A stretch of DNA of 64,000 nucleotides, from assembly GCA_037043015.1 (NCBI GenBank), contig CM073331.1, positions 2,315,501-2,379,500 on the forward strand. The letters are read 5' to 3'. Both the position numbers and the translations under genes were made by a program. The stretch is from Bryum argenteum. Taxonomy: Eukaryota > Streptophyta > Bryopsida > Bryales > Bryaceae. Shown here piece by piece: positions 23,290-33,731 of this stretch (the stretch's first letter is position 1; every line of letters begins with the position of its first letter). The notes under the pieces are model-generated. The model made no database searches and was not told the origin of the DNA. It saw only the letters and a list, made by a program, of their open reading frames with translations.

Positions 23290-23477
23290 TGTTACGACAG
23301 TCTAGTTGTTACGACAGTCTACTGACTCAGCTTAGCACCGTTTCAGAATATATAGAGACGCGACCGTAGAATTTAACGATTCACCTACCATCTCTGTATA
23401 TGGATAAGTAGCTACAATATTATTCTTGTAATGTAATCTTTCTTATGAAATATACACACTTTTAATTCTTCCTTACA
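23290..23477 (+). repeat. right LTR of Copia element
   Basis: 188 bp, TG...CA, followed by the target duplication ATGAC, which is also ThrRS coding sequence (ATG ACA = M T). Confidence 0.93.
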
Positions 23478-26177
23478 ATGACAAGGCAGCTGGAGGGTGA
23501 TTGCAAGCTTCAAAATCACAAATTTGATTTGGACAAAGGTCGTGACACCTTCTGGCATTCTGGCGCCCATATTCTTGGCCAGTCTATCGAAATGACCTAT
23601 GGGTGCAAGCTTTGTATTGGTCCTTGCACCACCAGAGGAGAGGTAACCTTCTTTTTTGTCCCCAAATTGTCTTCTGTCCTACTTTATGTGCTTCTCCCTC
23701 TATTATCTGTTTCATTCTTCTCTCGAATTGTTTGCGAACACAGTTTTTGTATTATGAATCAACTGCTCATTCTTCTGTACAACTTGCCATCATCGTAGGG
23801 GTTTTATTATGATGCCTTTTACAACGGGCTTACATTGACGGAGAAAGATGATTTTGGAAATATTCAGGCGCAAGCATCTAAGGCTGTAAAGGTTTGTCTT
23901 CATTCATCATTTTCACAGTTTGTGATCTCGTGCCTTGGATGCACTGGCACCCTTCAGATTCTGTGCAAAACATCTCGTGAGAGAGTGTACATTGATGCGT
24001 TATCTTACGATTTCTAAGGTTGAATTCATCGTCGAAATAATGGGTCTTGTGGCACGGTCTCATGTTAACAGGAAAAGAAGCCCTTCGAGAGGATTGAAGT
24101 GTCCCGCCAACAAGCTTTGGAGTCTTTTTCGGACAACGAGTTCAAGGTAATTATTGTTTTCTCTATGGTTTGGTTTTTGAGTCCAACTTTGAGTACGTAA
24201 ATTCGTCTCTTGTGGAACACTGTTCAATCCTGTGTAAAATTGGCTGAGTCACAACTTCAAGTATTAATATCATTTTTTGGAGTTGTTGTGTGTAAGCAGG
24301 TTCTCGTGACAGTTCCATTTCAATTGAGGTTGTCTTTGCATGCAGACATTCGATATTGGATAGGAAGACACGCTTGTAACCTTATTGAGCTCTATTGTTG
24401 ACTTGTTCTGATGCAGGTTGAAATTATCAAGGACCTTCCGGAGGATAAAACAATCACTGTATACAGATGAGGTCCTCTTGTCGTTCTGTGTCGGGGTCCT
24501 CACATTCCTAACACGCCTCACGTGAAAGCGTTTGCATGTTTGAGGGTATGTTTAACGAGAATACTCTCATTTTCTTGTCTTTTGAACGATACATTCTCTT
24601 TCTGTCCTCGGGGCGCAAGCGTGGTCTTCACTATTTTGCGTGTGCTGCAGGCTTCCGCACCGCACTGGAGAGGGCAAGCAGACCGGGAAAGTCTTCAACG
24701 TGTATTCGGAATCTCATATCCAGATAGTAAACTACTAAAGGTCAGATCCTGTGAAAGTGGTGCTGTTGGTGTGCTGATATCTTGATTACTTCCTAATTAC
24801 TTCGAGGCCTGTGCCCATGTACTGATTCAAAGAAATCTCGTGCAGGAGTATCTCCACAACCTGGAGGAGGTCAAGAAGAGGGATCATCGGCAGCCTGGTC
24901 AGCAACAAGAGCTTTTCTTTTTCCACGAATTGAGGTACTCTCAATTTTCAGCCGCGAATCTGCTGCCAAGCAAGATCGTAGTTCAACATTAGATTGTTGG
25001 ATTTAGTTTTAGGCGTAAGCTAGGGACAGTTCAGTTGGCTGGATAAGTTCTGAGTTACAGTGATTGATACCGTGGATATGTCATCAGTCCTGGAAGCTGT
25101 TTCCTTTTGCCCCATGGCGCCCGGATTTACAATAAGCTCCAAACGTTTATTAGAGGAGAGTACAAGAAAAGAGGTTGTGAAGAGGTCTGCATTCCCGCTT
25201 TTTTTAATTTTTTGTCATTTTTGTTCACTTGGCCTTCAGCTATATTCCCTGTAATGCTTATTGGGCATTTTTGCTTTGAAATTATGACATCGATCAGAGG
25301 TCTTATGCCACGCTAGCTGCTGGGTTGATGCAGTTGATTTTCCAGTCGTTTGCATTTCTATTCAGATGTTTTGTTTGACTTGCAACAGGTTGTTTCTCCG
25401 AATATGTCCAACATGGCACTCTGGGAGACATCCGGTCATGCTGCGAATTACAAGGAGAACATGTTCACTTTTGAAGTAAGTGTTTGGTTGAGTACCATGC
25501 TGTATTGCCGTTTTCCCTTCTTTTCTTTCCACTTCGGGTCGATCATCTGGCTCGATTAGTGATGATTGTGATGATTGTGGGTTTCTTCGAACAGGTAGAG
25601 AAACAGGAGTTTAAGCCAATGAACTGCCCTGGTCACTGTATTATTTTCGATCATTGTGTGCGTTCATACAGAGGTGAGAGTCGTTGAATCACTCCGTCAT
25701 TGTCGTTTTCAGTAATACTGAAAATGTTGATGATCCAAAGCTTCTTTATCCAATAATTATCATATTTCAAACCGCAATTTTTTTTTTCTTTTTCATCTGA
25801 GTTGATTCTTTTAGTACTTCTCTTACTTGTGAGACCTATCGTTTCTTCTCCAGAACTCCCATTGCGCCTAGCAGATTTTGGAGTACTTCACCGAAATGAG
25901 AGGAGTGGTGCTCTTTCTGGGCTAACGAGAGAACGGAGGTTTCAGCAGGATGATGCTCATATTTTCTGCATGGAGTCTCAGGTTTGTGTCCTGTAATCTA
26001 TCATTGAATAAGTTGCTGAAGGTGCAGTTTTTTAGGGTAATGGATATATACAGGAGATCATTAATTTTTTTGGTGTCATTTATGCATTTATGTGCCTCCT
26101 GAGCAGCTCAATTTATGATGAAAGCTATATCGGATGAGCTTTTAGCATTTGATGAAATATTTCTTTGGCAATCTCAG

Positions 26178-26736
26178 GAAGGCCGTTATGCGGAACGATT
26201 TGATAAGCTGTACGGTAGTCTTCCTCGCATTCGGGTCCCAAAAATTAAGTGGGAGTACACGTAAGCATATTCCTGCATCGATCAGATAGTACTGTACATT
26301 TGGCTGCTGATTATTAACCCTTAAAAGTCCCATGGGGATAGTATGTATGCTGTCGTATAATAAGGATTTGCTACCAACAAGAAACTCTAAACTGGAATTG
26401 TAATAGCTCACTAGAACCGCATTAATTCACATGTCAACTTCTTCTTTGAACTCGAACCCATTAAAGGGGTGCATTCACTCCAAATACAACCAAAATACAC
26501 CGTATTCTACTGGTCGCCACGGCACGCTCACACCTTTAAGGGTTGATGTTATTAAACGGTTCGCTTTGCTCTTATGTACTGTTCTTCTGGTAACAGATCA
26601 CGAAGGGTATTGACAATGGAATGGATAGAAAGAGTGAAGCTCACAGATGAGCGTGGGCTTCGTGGTTATGGGATGAGGGCAGTGGACTTCGTCGACTTAG
26701 GTGTAGATTGTACTATGCGGCAGCTTCTAGAGCATG
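26178..26736 (+). pseudogene. ABC1/UbiB-like atypical kinase fragment (ABC1K), two exons
   Basis: Exons 26178-26260 and 26597-26736 read EGRYAERFDKLYGSLPRIRV, PKIKWEYT, then SRRVLTMEWIERVKLTDE, DFVDLGVDCTMRQLLEHG. This fits the ABC1K family, where VLTMEWIDGxKLTD and a Leu-rich LRQLLExG come just before FFHADPHPGN. In plants these kinases act in plastids and mitochondria in quinone and lipid metabolism. The DFG-containing remainder is absent downstream, where a Tc1 transposon follows, and the N-terminal part is absent upstream, where ThrRS exons end. The intron (26261-26596) contains MITE M. The fragment is in the same orientation as ThrRS, and the ThrRS donor (phase 0) would splice in frame to 26178. 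Confidence 0.78.
26314..26546 (+). mobile_element. MITE, family M (233 bp) in the ABC1K intron
   Basis: Left end TTAACCCTTAAAAGTCCC at 26314, right end CACCTTTAAGGGTTGA at 26531-26546 (TTAA changed to TTGA). A fragment of the same family ends at 5972. It follows the TTAA/CCCYTAAA pattern. Confidence 0.72.
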
Positions 26737-26837
26737 GTGAGTCAGACTCTTTTATTTTCTTGAGTATACTAAGTATGGGCTGGTTTCTTTGAGTAAATTT
26801 TTCTACAGAAGATTATACTCTCCTCTCGTGGCCAGTA

Positions 26838-28459
26838 CAGTGTGTGGCAAAACTGAGTCAACCTTGTTGAAAGAGATTATTTGGCCGTCAATTCCTAACA
26901 ACTCAATAAATGAAATGACCATTTTTAACATGGAGGACATATAATATGGAGTGTATTAGTTGACATAGCATCCATGGTGACATATAAAAAAGTTATAAGG
27001 AGATACATGTCTTCCAACATATACACTTGGCTTGACTCAGTTTTGCATGGCATGCCATAATAAATGCAATGAAGTGGTAAAAAATGGATGGAAGACTTTT
27101 ATGACCAGATTGGCATGGGCACAAGGAGTGTCTATCTTGACATACTCCATGTCAACTTAGTGCACATTGTAAGCATAGTGTGAGGACAGACCATGGTGCA
27201 CTTAGATGAGCTTTGTGGTAGTGCTCGAAAAGACCTTGATAACTCCATTTTGGTGATGTTGCAAGCTGGTAGGACTACAAGAGATGTAGCACATGAGTTG
27301 CAGGTGTCTCAGAGCCATGTTGCAAGACTTAGAAAGAAGAGATTATGTGATTTGTCAGCTAGTAGTGGTGGTAGACCACAAGTGCTAAGTGATGCACAGA
27401 AGAGAGCATGTGTTCGTGCTGTCACATCAGGAGGTTTTGAAAATGCTACACAAGTTGCCCAACATGTACGCAAGGAATGCCATGTTACTGTGAGTGTTGA
27501 TACAGTGCGAAGGACTTTACGTGCAGCAGGCTTGAGATCAAAAGTGAAGCAGAAGAAACCAAAATTGAACCAGAAACACACTAAGGATCGACTTGAATTT
27601 GCTAGGCGCCATCAACATTGGACCGTTGGTGACTGGAGGCATGTCATCTTTTCTGATGAGACCAAGGTAAATCGATTTTGCTCAAATGGTCGTAGTTGGT
27701 GTTGGATTCGCAATGAACAATCTTGTGATTCAAGACAAGTGCAAGAGACTGTGAAGTTTGGCGGTGGTTCAGTGATGGTATGGGGTTGCATGACATTCCA
27801 TGGCCCTGGTATGTTATGTAGAATCAAAGGAAGAATGGATCAACATCAATATAAAGAAATCTTGCAAAGAGATTTATTGTATACCATCTGTGCATATGAT
27901 CTTGATCCTTCAAATTTGATTTTTCAGCATGACAATGATCCCAAACATACAGCAAAAAGTGTTCGGCAATGGTTGAGATCACAAAATTTTGATGTTCTTA
28001 AGTGGCCTGCACAATCTCCTGACTTGAATCCAATTGAGCATCTTTGGGCTGGACTGAAACGTCGTCTTAACCAGTATGAAAGGGCTCCAACAGGAATTTT
28101 AGAATTGTGGGAGCGTATTGAGGAGTGTTGGGCTTCGTTAGCAATAGAGGAGTGTAGGAGGTTGTATGAAAGCATGCCAAGGCGGATCCAAGCAGTTTTA
28201 GCCGCTAAAGGCAAGTGGACAAAATATTGAGTTGCTTTTTGATAGTGGATGCAAAAGTGAGTCAAGGAACATAGTTTCCTTTAAATGTAATTTTCTTGTA
28301 CATTTCAATGTAAGAAGGAACTTCTTCTCCATCAAATTGTAGCCCATTCAAATTGCTATATTGCACAATTTACACATTCTAAAAATCTACTGCCAAGTTT
28401 TCCACATTGCTAATCAAATTACGAATACCAAGAGTTTGACTCGGTTTTGCCACACACTG
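26838..28459 (+). mobile_element. Tc1-type transposon, 1622 bp, apparently intact
   Basis: Terminal inverted repeats start CAGTGTGTGGCAAAACTGAG at 26838 and end with the complement (one mismatch in about 24 bp) at 28459. TA target sites are at 26836-26837 and 28460-28461. A single uninterrupted transposase ORF lies between. Size, TA target and DD34E transposase are standard for Tc1 elements. Confidence 0.93.
27193..28230 (+). CDS. Tc1-family DD34E transposase, full length
   Basis: A 345-residue intact protein with no stops or shifts. Residues about 17-50 form the first helix-turn-helix (TTRDVAHELQVSQSHVARL). SGGRPQ near 58-63 resembles the GRPR linker, and a second helix-turn-helix spans about 80-117 (VSVDTVRRTLRAAGL). 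The catalytic triad is D155 (HVIFSDETK), D247 (QHDNDPKHTAK) and E282 (SPDLNPIEHLW), with 34 residues between the last two. The length is typical of Tc1 transposases (about 340). The start ATG at 27193 is 355 bp inside the left end. With near-perfect ends, this copy may be recently inserted or active. DD34E Tc1 elements are best known from animals and fungi. Confidence 0.95.
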   Translation: MVHLDELCGSARKDLDNSILVMLQAGRTTRDVAHELQVSQSHVARLRKKRLCDLSASSGGRPQVLSDAQKRACVRAVTSGGFENATQVAQHVRKECHVTVSVDTVRRTLRAAGLRSKVKQKKPKLNQKHTKDRLEFARRHQHWTVGDWRHVIFSDETKVNRFCSNGRSWCWIRNEQSCDSRQVQETVKFGGGSVMVWGCMTFHGPGMLCRIKGRMDQHQYKEILQRDLLYTICAYDLDPSNLIFQHDNDPKHTAKSVRQWLRSQNFDVLKWPAQSPDLNPIEHLWAGLKRRLNQYERAPTGILELWERIEECWASLAIEECRRLYESMPRRIQAVLAAKGKWTKY

Positions 28460-28461
28460 TA

Positions 28462-29932
28462 TGTCAACTAATCAGTACTTTGCTTATATTTGTCATGGCA
28501 CTGCAATTATCATACACTTGGGGTTCTTCGATCGATGTGAAGGACATCCTCAACGATCCTGGGTCTGAGGGTTCTGGGTGTAGTTTAAAACTCTAGAGGA
28601 CGATAGTTCCATTACAAACAAGGTATTATGTAGCCTTAGTCTAGAATATTACTTTAAAATAACACTGCTTTAGAAATCTGATTTCTATGGATCAATTGTA
28701 CATGATTGTTCTAAAATTGGCTTATTGTTGAGTACTCTAAACACTTACGTTACTCTGAGATTTCATCATGGATTGAAGTTATGAGTTTTATTACTTGTTC
28801 TCTTCTGTTATTGACAACGCATTCTTGCAAACAAGCTTGCTTTGTGTTTGCAAGAGTTGTAATGAGAGAATTATGACACTCCTTTAACACCAATAATAGC
28901 ATCAATTTTTGCTACTATTATTTGTATTAGATATACACAGTACCTATACAAGAGTTACATATTTACTACTCTCAAGTCCGCACCAGAATGCTAGAATTAC
29001 TTTATGAGAACAATGCAATTAGAACATAAAACTTCTTAGAGTATATTTAGTGGAACTATGTACTATCAAATATAAGACCCTTAAAAGATTGATACAATCA
29101 CAATACAGATGATTTTACAGTATTTGTATCGTACCTCAAAAAGATCTCTATATATAATGCACAAGTACTATATTGAAATTATTATACAATTATCATATGG
29201 TTTCGGGAGGATGATCGTTTCTATATTAGAACTATATCGTTCTTACACGTTACGCCACAACGATTGAATCAATACCAATTCATTATATTACGTATACAGT
29301 CCCTATTGCAGGACAATTTCGTGATGTAGTGGTCTAAATTGGAGCTGGACCCGAGGTAATCCTCACTCATAGGTACATAATAGCTTCCCCATATAACAGT
29401 ATCATGTTCTCATTGCAATCATTAGAGGGTTTCACTTTAGTGCATCGTTTTCGTAACAACTATATATCTAACTTTAAATATTTATAACTCGTTGTAGAAG
29501 AGTTCAAAGATGATGATTTCACTTCTTATACCTTTTTTACTAATTTTCCCCATACACAAAAATTACTTACATTGTTAACTTCCCTATAGATTTTTTGTGC
29601 TGAAAATTGAGCTATTATTGGGCACCTTAGTATATTTATAAGAATGAGTCTTTGATTCACTTTTGATTAGTTTCAATTGAGAAAAATCTAAAGTTGTTGA
29701 TTAGATTTGAAGATGTGGTTTGGGGATTGCATCCTTCGCAAGAAAACAACAAGTCGATTTGATTATTCAATAAAAGGAAAAGAGAAAATAGCATTAGTCT
29801 CACATTTATGTCAAATTTAAGCATTTATTTTGATATTGATATTACTTTATGATTTTTTATTATTATAAAATCATGGTAAAAATTAGAAATAAATGATAAT
29901 ACTTGTTAAGCCTTACAAGGGGCAAAGGAGGG
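28462..29932. other. no gene seen
   Basis: AT-rich. The expected next ABC1K exon (FFHADPHPGN) is not present. A short open stretch near 28520-28580 (WGSSIDVKDILNDPGSEG) looks codon-like but is unassigned. Confidence 0.5.
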
Positions 29933-30016
29933 CAAAAATTTCTCAATATGATTGGTTCATCTCTTAAGTTATATGAAATGAACCAATCACGTTGAGATGA
30001 TTTTTGCCCTCCTTTG
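29933..30016. repeat. 84 bp foldback
   Basis: CAAAGGAGGGCAAAAATT at 29933 is mirrored by TTTTTGCCCTCCTTTG ending 30016. Arms of about 38 bp (including ATTGGTTCAT and its complement) surround a roughly 8 bp loop. It is probably a very short foldback MITE; target duplications were not resolved. Confidence 0.65.
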
Positions 30017-30066
30017 ACTCCATGTACGGATTGACTCTCCATGTGGAACCTCCCTTAATTCGCAAT

Positions 30067-30334
30067 CTAACCCCTAAATTTCCTTGTTGCAAAACCGTCT
30101 AAGTCACAAAATCTGACTTTCCTTTAGAATAAGCTCAAAAAATCTCAATCTAACAATTATTTAAAAGATTCAACCCTAAGATCTCAAAGTTCACTTGACA
30201 TTCTTCTCACACACCAAATTTGAACCGTTCATTCTTCCTCATTTGTGAGATTATAATGGTCAAAGTTGGCCGAGTTTTTCTCCTGCGAGAACCTCCAAAA
30301 CCCGTTTCCGGTTTCAAGGAAAGTTAGGGGTTAA
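30067..30334 (+). mobile_element. MITE, family B (268 bp)
   Basis: Left end CTAACCCCTAAATTTCCTTG (30067-30086), right end CAAGGAAAGTTAGGGGTTAA (30315-30334), inverted and matching at 17 or 18 of 20. The left TTAA has become CTAA. A near copy in inverse orientation spans 58154-59397 and an internal fragment lies at about 46465-46560. Confidence 0.8.
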
Positions 30335-30591
30335 GTAGAAAAGCTCATCTCTTCATATAAAACATCCTTATGTATGAAAAAACTAATAACACTTTCAACG
30401 ACTAGCCACGAGACTTACAAAATATAGCATTGATCGTAGCACCTTTCATACACATCCTTCCATAGTAATTGCTCAAAATGTTACTTCTCTAATTTGCCCT
30501 CCACCACACCATGACAAAGGTTCAAAAGTACTTGAAGTCCAAACATTCAAAAGTTTTGAGGTTTTCTCAAAAGGCGAGCAAAAATCCCACA

Positions 30592-30861
30592 TTAACCCCT
30601 AAAGATCCACAATGTTTTGGGAGCTTGAAATCCCAACACTGACCATTATGTACTAATGGGGTTACGTCCAATATTTTTGGAAATTTTTGATAATTTCAAC
30701 CGTAGGATCTTGAAGTAGACTACCATCGGTAGTAGTGTGAAAATTTTCAACTGTTGGATCATCACTATATGTGAGATCATAACATTTGGAGTTGAGTGTA
30801 ATTTTTTTTCTGGCCTTGGCGGTAAAAGCCGAATTGGTGGCCGTGGTCGTTTAGGGGTTAA
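30592..30861 (+). mobile_element. TTAA-flanked MITE, family J (270 bp)
   Basis: TTAACCCCTAAAGATCCAC at 30592 and GTGGTCGTTTAGGGGTTAA ending 30861. The terminal 18 bp of the left end match family C, but the interior differs. Confidence 0.8.
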
Positions 30862-31284
30862 TCAAGTTATTAATAACTTGAAGTTGGGTAAGAGTGAGAA
30901 TTGAATGAATAGCCAAGTGAGTAGGAGGTTTTGGAGGGTCGCTTGCTCTAGTGTTTGTGGGGCATTCCAATGAAGGGTTGTCCATGGTGGCGGGTTAAGT
31001 ATGTTGGGAAAGGAAAATTACCTTTGCCTGGCAAATTGAAGCGAGTCTTACTCCTACAACCAAGCATTTGGGAATGCTCTAACTTCTTTGACAACTTATC
31101 CGTTTGTGCAATAATTATTTTACACTTTTGAACATGAATCTATCAACAACCAAAAACTTTAAGATGGAAGGTTGAAGATTAAACTTTGAGATTCCTTCGT
31201 GTGTAAAGGTGAATGTTGTAATTTTCTATATAGCCTTGCTTACTTACATGAGCTTATTTTACTCTTCCGGTCCTTCACAATACA

Positions 31285-31622
31285 TGAGTTCTTATCTAAT
31301 GAGTCTCTTATCCAATTTCTTATCCTATTTCTTATCCTATCTCTTATCCTATCTCTTATCCTATCTCTTATCCTATCTCTTATCCTATCACAATTGATTA
31401 TACATGAATTTGGCTAAGACATTGAAGAAGAAGAGAATTTTTGGAGAACAATCAATTATAAAAATATAATGAAAAGTAAAAATTAATCATATAAGAGATA
31501 GGATAAGAGATAGGATAAGAGATAGGATAAGAGATAGGATAAGAGATAGGATAAGAGATAGGACAAGAGATAGGATAAGAGATAGGATAAGAAATTGGAT
31601 AAGAGACTCATTAGATAAGATT
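31285..31622. mobile_element. foldback element with arms of 12-bp tandem repeats
   Basis: The left arm (about 31285-31390) begins TTCTTATCTAATGAGTCTCT and continues as TATCCTATCTCT repeats. The right arm (about 31493-31622) is its inverted copy, ending ACTCATTAGATAAGA. A roughly 100 bp AT-rich spacer separates them. Inverted arms made of short tandem units match the architecture of Foldback-type elements. Both arms share the variant units (CCAATTTCTT), so they are related as whole arms and did not arise as independent microsatellites. Confidence 0.65.
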
Positions 31623-31768
31623 CACTACTAAAGGTCGAACAAAAAAAAAAAAAAAAAAAGAGAGTTAAACTAGAGTTCCTATTAGAGAACTCAAACCATA
31701 AATGCCCCAAGGAAAAGAAGTATTATGATCTTGTTGTTTTAAGTCTCTATTCTCTGTGGTGCAAGGTT

Positions 31769-32139
31769 AAGGCACCACAAGCCTTGGCTTGGTGGTTGGG
31801 GCTCATGGCCCCCATTGAGGAGGTCGTGGGTTCCATTCCCCATGCCAGCGTGGTGCTCACCACTATAGTCCACCCAACTATTGTGGGGGGTCCTTGGACC
31901 TTGTTGTATGGGTACCTCAAAGTCCTTTGGGGGGATACTATGTCAAGTATCCTCAAGGCACTAGTAACTAGGCTAGAAACTAGCGTAGTTATAGTGTCCA
32001 CCCTCGAGAGGGGGAAGTAGTATTGTTCCAATTTCCCCTTGTCCGGTGGCCATCGGGATATTAGCATTACGAACGGACACTTCATTCACGCCGGCCCCTT
32101 AGAAAGGGACCGGAGTTTCTATCTATCTATCTATCTATC
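31769..32139 (+). mobile_element. tRNA-derived SINE, full length (371 bp)
   Basis: Flanked by a 12-bp target duplication TGGTGCAAGGTT (31757-31768 and 32140-32151). The head contains a pol III A-box-like TGGCTTGGTGG (31785-31795) and a B-box-like GGGTTCCATTCC (31828-31839), spaced as in a tRNA. The tail is (CTAT)n. Partial copies lie at 36504-36694 and 59656-59888. Confidence 0.85.
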
Positions 32140-32337
32140 TGGTGCAAGGTTTGCATGATACAACTCTTTGTAGTGATTTGAGTTTCACGACTTATTGTAT
32201 GTCTCAATATTTCTCCCTATTTATTGTGTTATTGATCTAGATGATGTATTTTGTGGTAAAGTTTGTTACAATCTCGTATAAATTATTCTTTTCATCTCTT
32301 GTAGATCATTATTGTTTTTCATCTCTTGTAGATCTAA

Positions 32338-32525
32338 TGGCACCTCGAAAGGTACCAGTTAAGTCGCGGAGACTTGTAGGCAAGAAGGTCCAAGACATGA
32401 CTCCTCGAACTCAAAAAGGCAAGTTGTGGAAGAAAAGCATGAAAGACCATCACAAACAAATATTGATGATGAAGCGTGCGGGCGAAGAGCTTGTGCTTCC
32501 TCGAGAGGATCAATTGCTCCAATGA
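32338..32525 (+). CDS. short unrecognised basic ORF
   Basis: Starts MAPRKVPVKSRRLVGKK, 62 residues, strongly basic. Just upstream is a direct duplication of TTTTTCATCTCTTGTAGATC. I recognise no family; it could be the start of a decayed retroelement gag or chance. Confidence 0.15.
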
Positions 32526-33731
32526 TCATTGCCATAAATCTTACTATATGTGTTAAGGTCTTAGAATGTTGTTTGCTTCTCATAAGCCTCTTCCTTAAGA
32601 GCCAATATTGTATGTAGTGCAGATGTTCTAAGGTAGTGTTGTAACACATGCTAGCAAACAAATTAAACTTCTATGGCTCTCATATTCCTCTCATGGCTCA
32701 TGAGCCAATATTGAATGTAGTGCAAATTTGATTAATAAGTTATCTCAATACTTTTATGATATTGATTTCATAGCTTATTACTGGAAACAACAGAGCTTTA
32801 TTCTATTTGTGTCTATGAACAAAATCTTCATAAGTCAATTATTCTTAAGGCTATCCAACCATCGAGGTAGTCGAACGACCAAGGAAACTCACGCCAAGAG
32901 TCTTCAGTGCCACAAGTATCATATAAATGCGGCCAACCTACAAAAACAATATATTTAGGATTCTTACTAAATCTTACTTGATTTTTTTTCTTACATATGT
33001 ATCAATTAATTCCACAAGTTGTTTTAGGCTTGGAAACTCTTACAATCTTTAGAACTTTCACAATCTTAATGAAAACTCATGATAATTGGCTTTACAAATG
33101 TCATTTGTCACAATTCTTGGTTGTGAGCTTTGTGTTTACCTTTTACAAATAGCTTGGGTGCCCACTTGAGTTTCCACGCCTATATTGTTTGCTCGATCTC
33201 CCTCACAATATCATTCATAGCTCTAGTTTTTGTTTTTGTCTTCGTCTCATGTCTCCATTTTTGTTTCCACTTTCATTTTAATTTTGTCTTCATTCCGGTG
33301 CCCAACCATGTTCTTATCAAATCCCAATTAAGGCCACTTTAACCTAATTATTTTGTTCTTCTAATTTTTTTTGAAATTACCGGATATTTTGGAACTATGA
33401 ATATTTTGAAATTCCATGTCTCATGATCCGCAAGTTTAATCCAAGATTCAATCGTTGCCTACTCCTTTATAAGAACTCTTGCTTCCGATGGAACGTGCCT
33501 TGCTCGAATTTCACCAACTTCTCCTTGAGATCCATTAACAAAACAAACTAAAACATATACATGTTCTAAGTATATGAATTATTGACTTAGTAGTGAAGGG
33601 TCTATTGTGTATAAATTTAACACCTTTGGCTCTTAAAATACAATCTCTTTGCAACTCTTGAAATTTCCAAGGTAAGTAAACCTTGGCTATTACATCTTCT
33701 AAGAAAAAGGGTTAACTAGTAGACTCGTTGC
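32526..33731. other. no gene seen
   Basis: AT-rich with two related copies of GAGCCAATATTG-ATGTAGTGCA (about 32598-32624 and 32700-32727). No gene or terminal repeats are recognised. Confidence 0.5.

Larger units (their letters stand above)
15900..23477 (+). mobile_element. Copia LTR retrotransposon, 7578 bp, with nested piggyBac
   Basis: Two 188 bp LTRs (15900-16087, 23290-23477) begin TGTTAC and end TTACA. The 5-bp target duplication ATGAC is at 15895-15899 and 23478-23482. A tRNA-iMet-like primer site, TGGTATTAGAGC, follows the left LTR directly. The remaining coding part runs from the integrase C-terminal motif SRDVIFDE to RNase H. Gag, protease and most of integrase are missing, and piggyBac copy 2 occupies that space. 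The LTRs differ at about 9 of 188 positions, mostly transitions. Confidence 0.93.
15867..25981 (+). pseudogene. threonyl-tRNA synthetase fragment, interrupted by Copia
   Basis: Internal exons of a plant-type ThrRS, the class II enzyme that charges tRNA-Thr. Exon pieces are 15867-15899 joined to 23483-23642 across the Copia element, then 23799-23891, 24072-24146, 24417-24545, 24651-24740, 24846-24934, 25088-25184, 25389-25475, 25595-25673 and 25854-25981, all with GT-AG borders. Landmarks are GVLWDMTRQLEGDCKL, GCKLCIGPCTTRGE, GFYYD, FERIEV, GISYPDSKLLK, MNCPGHC and [19 protein letters not shown], close to the Arabidopsis enzyme. A TGA at 24468-24470 replaces the Cys of YRCGPL, and DL in that motif is VL. 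The 5' exons (TGS domain) and all exons after HIFCMESQ (half the catalytic core and the anticodon domain) are absent, so no functional enzyme can be made. Confidence 0.88.

Noticed and set aside
31493..31600. Possible CRISPR or satellite array
   Set aside because: 12-bp units without spacers, mirrored by an inverted array; better explained as foldback arms.
31785..31840. tRNA gene
   Set aside because: A and B boxes are present but there is no cloverleaf; it is the head of a SINE with target duplications and tail.
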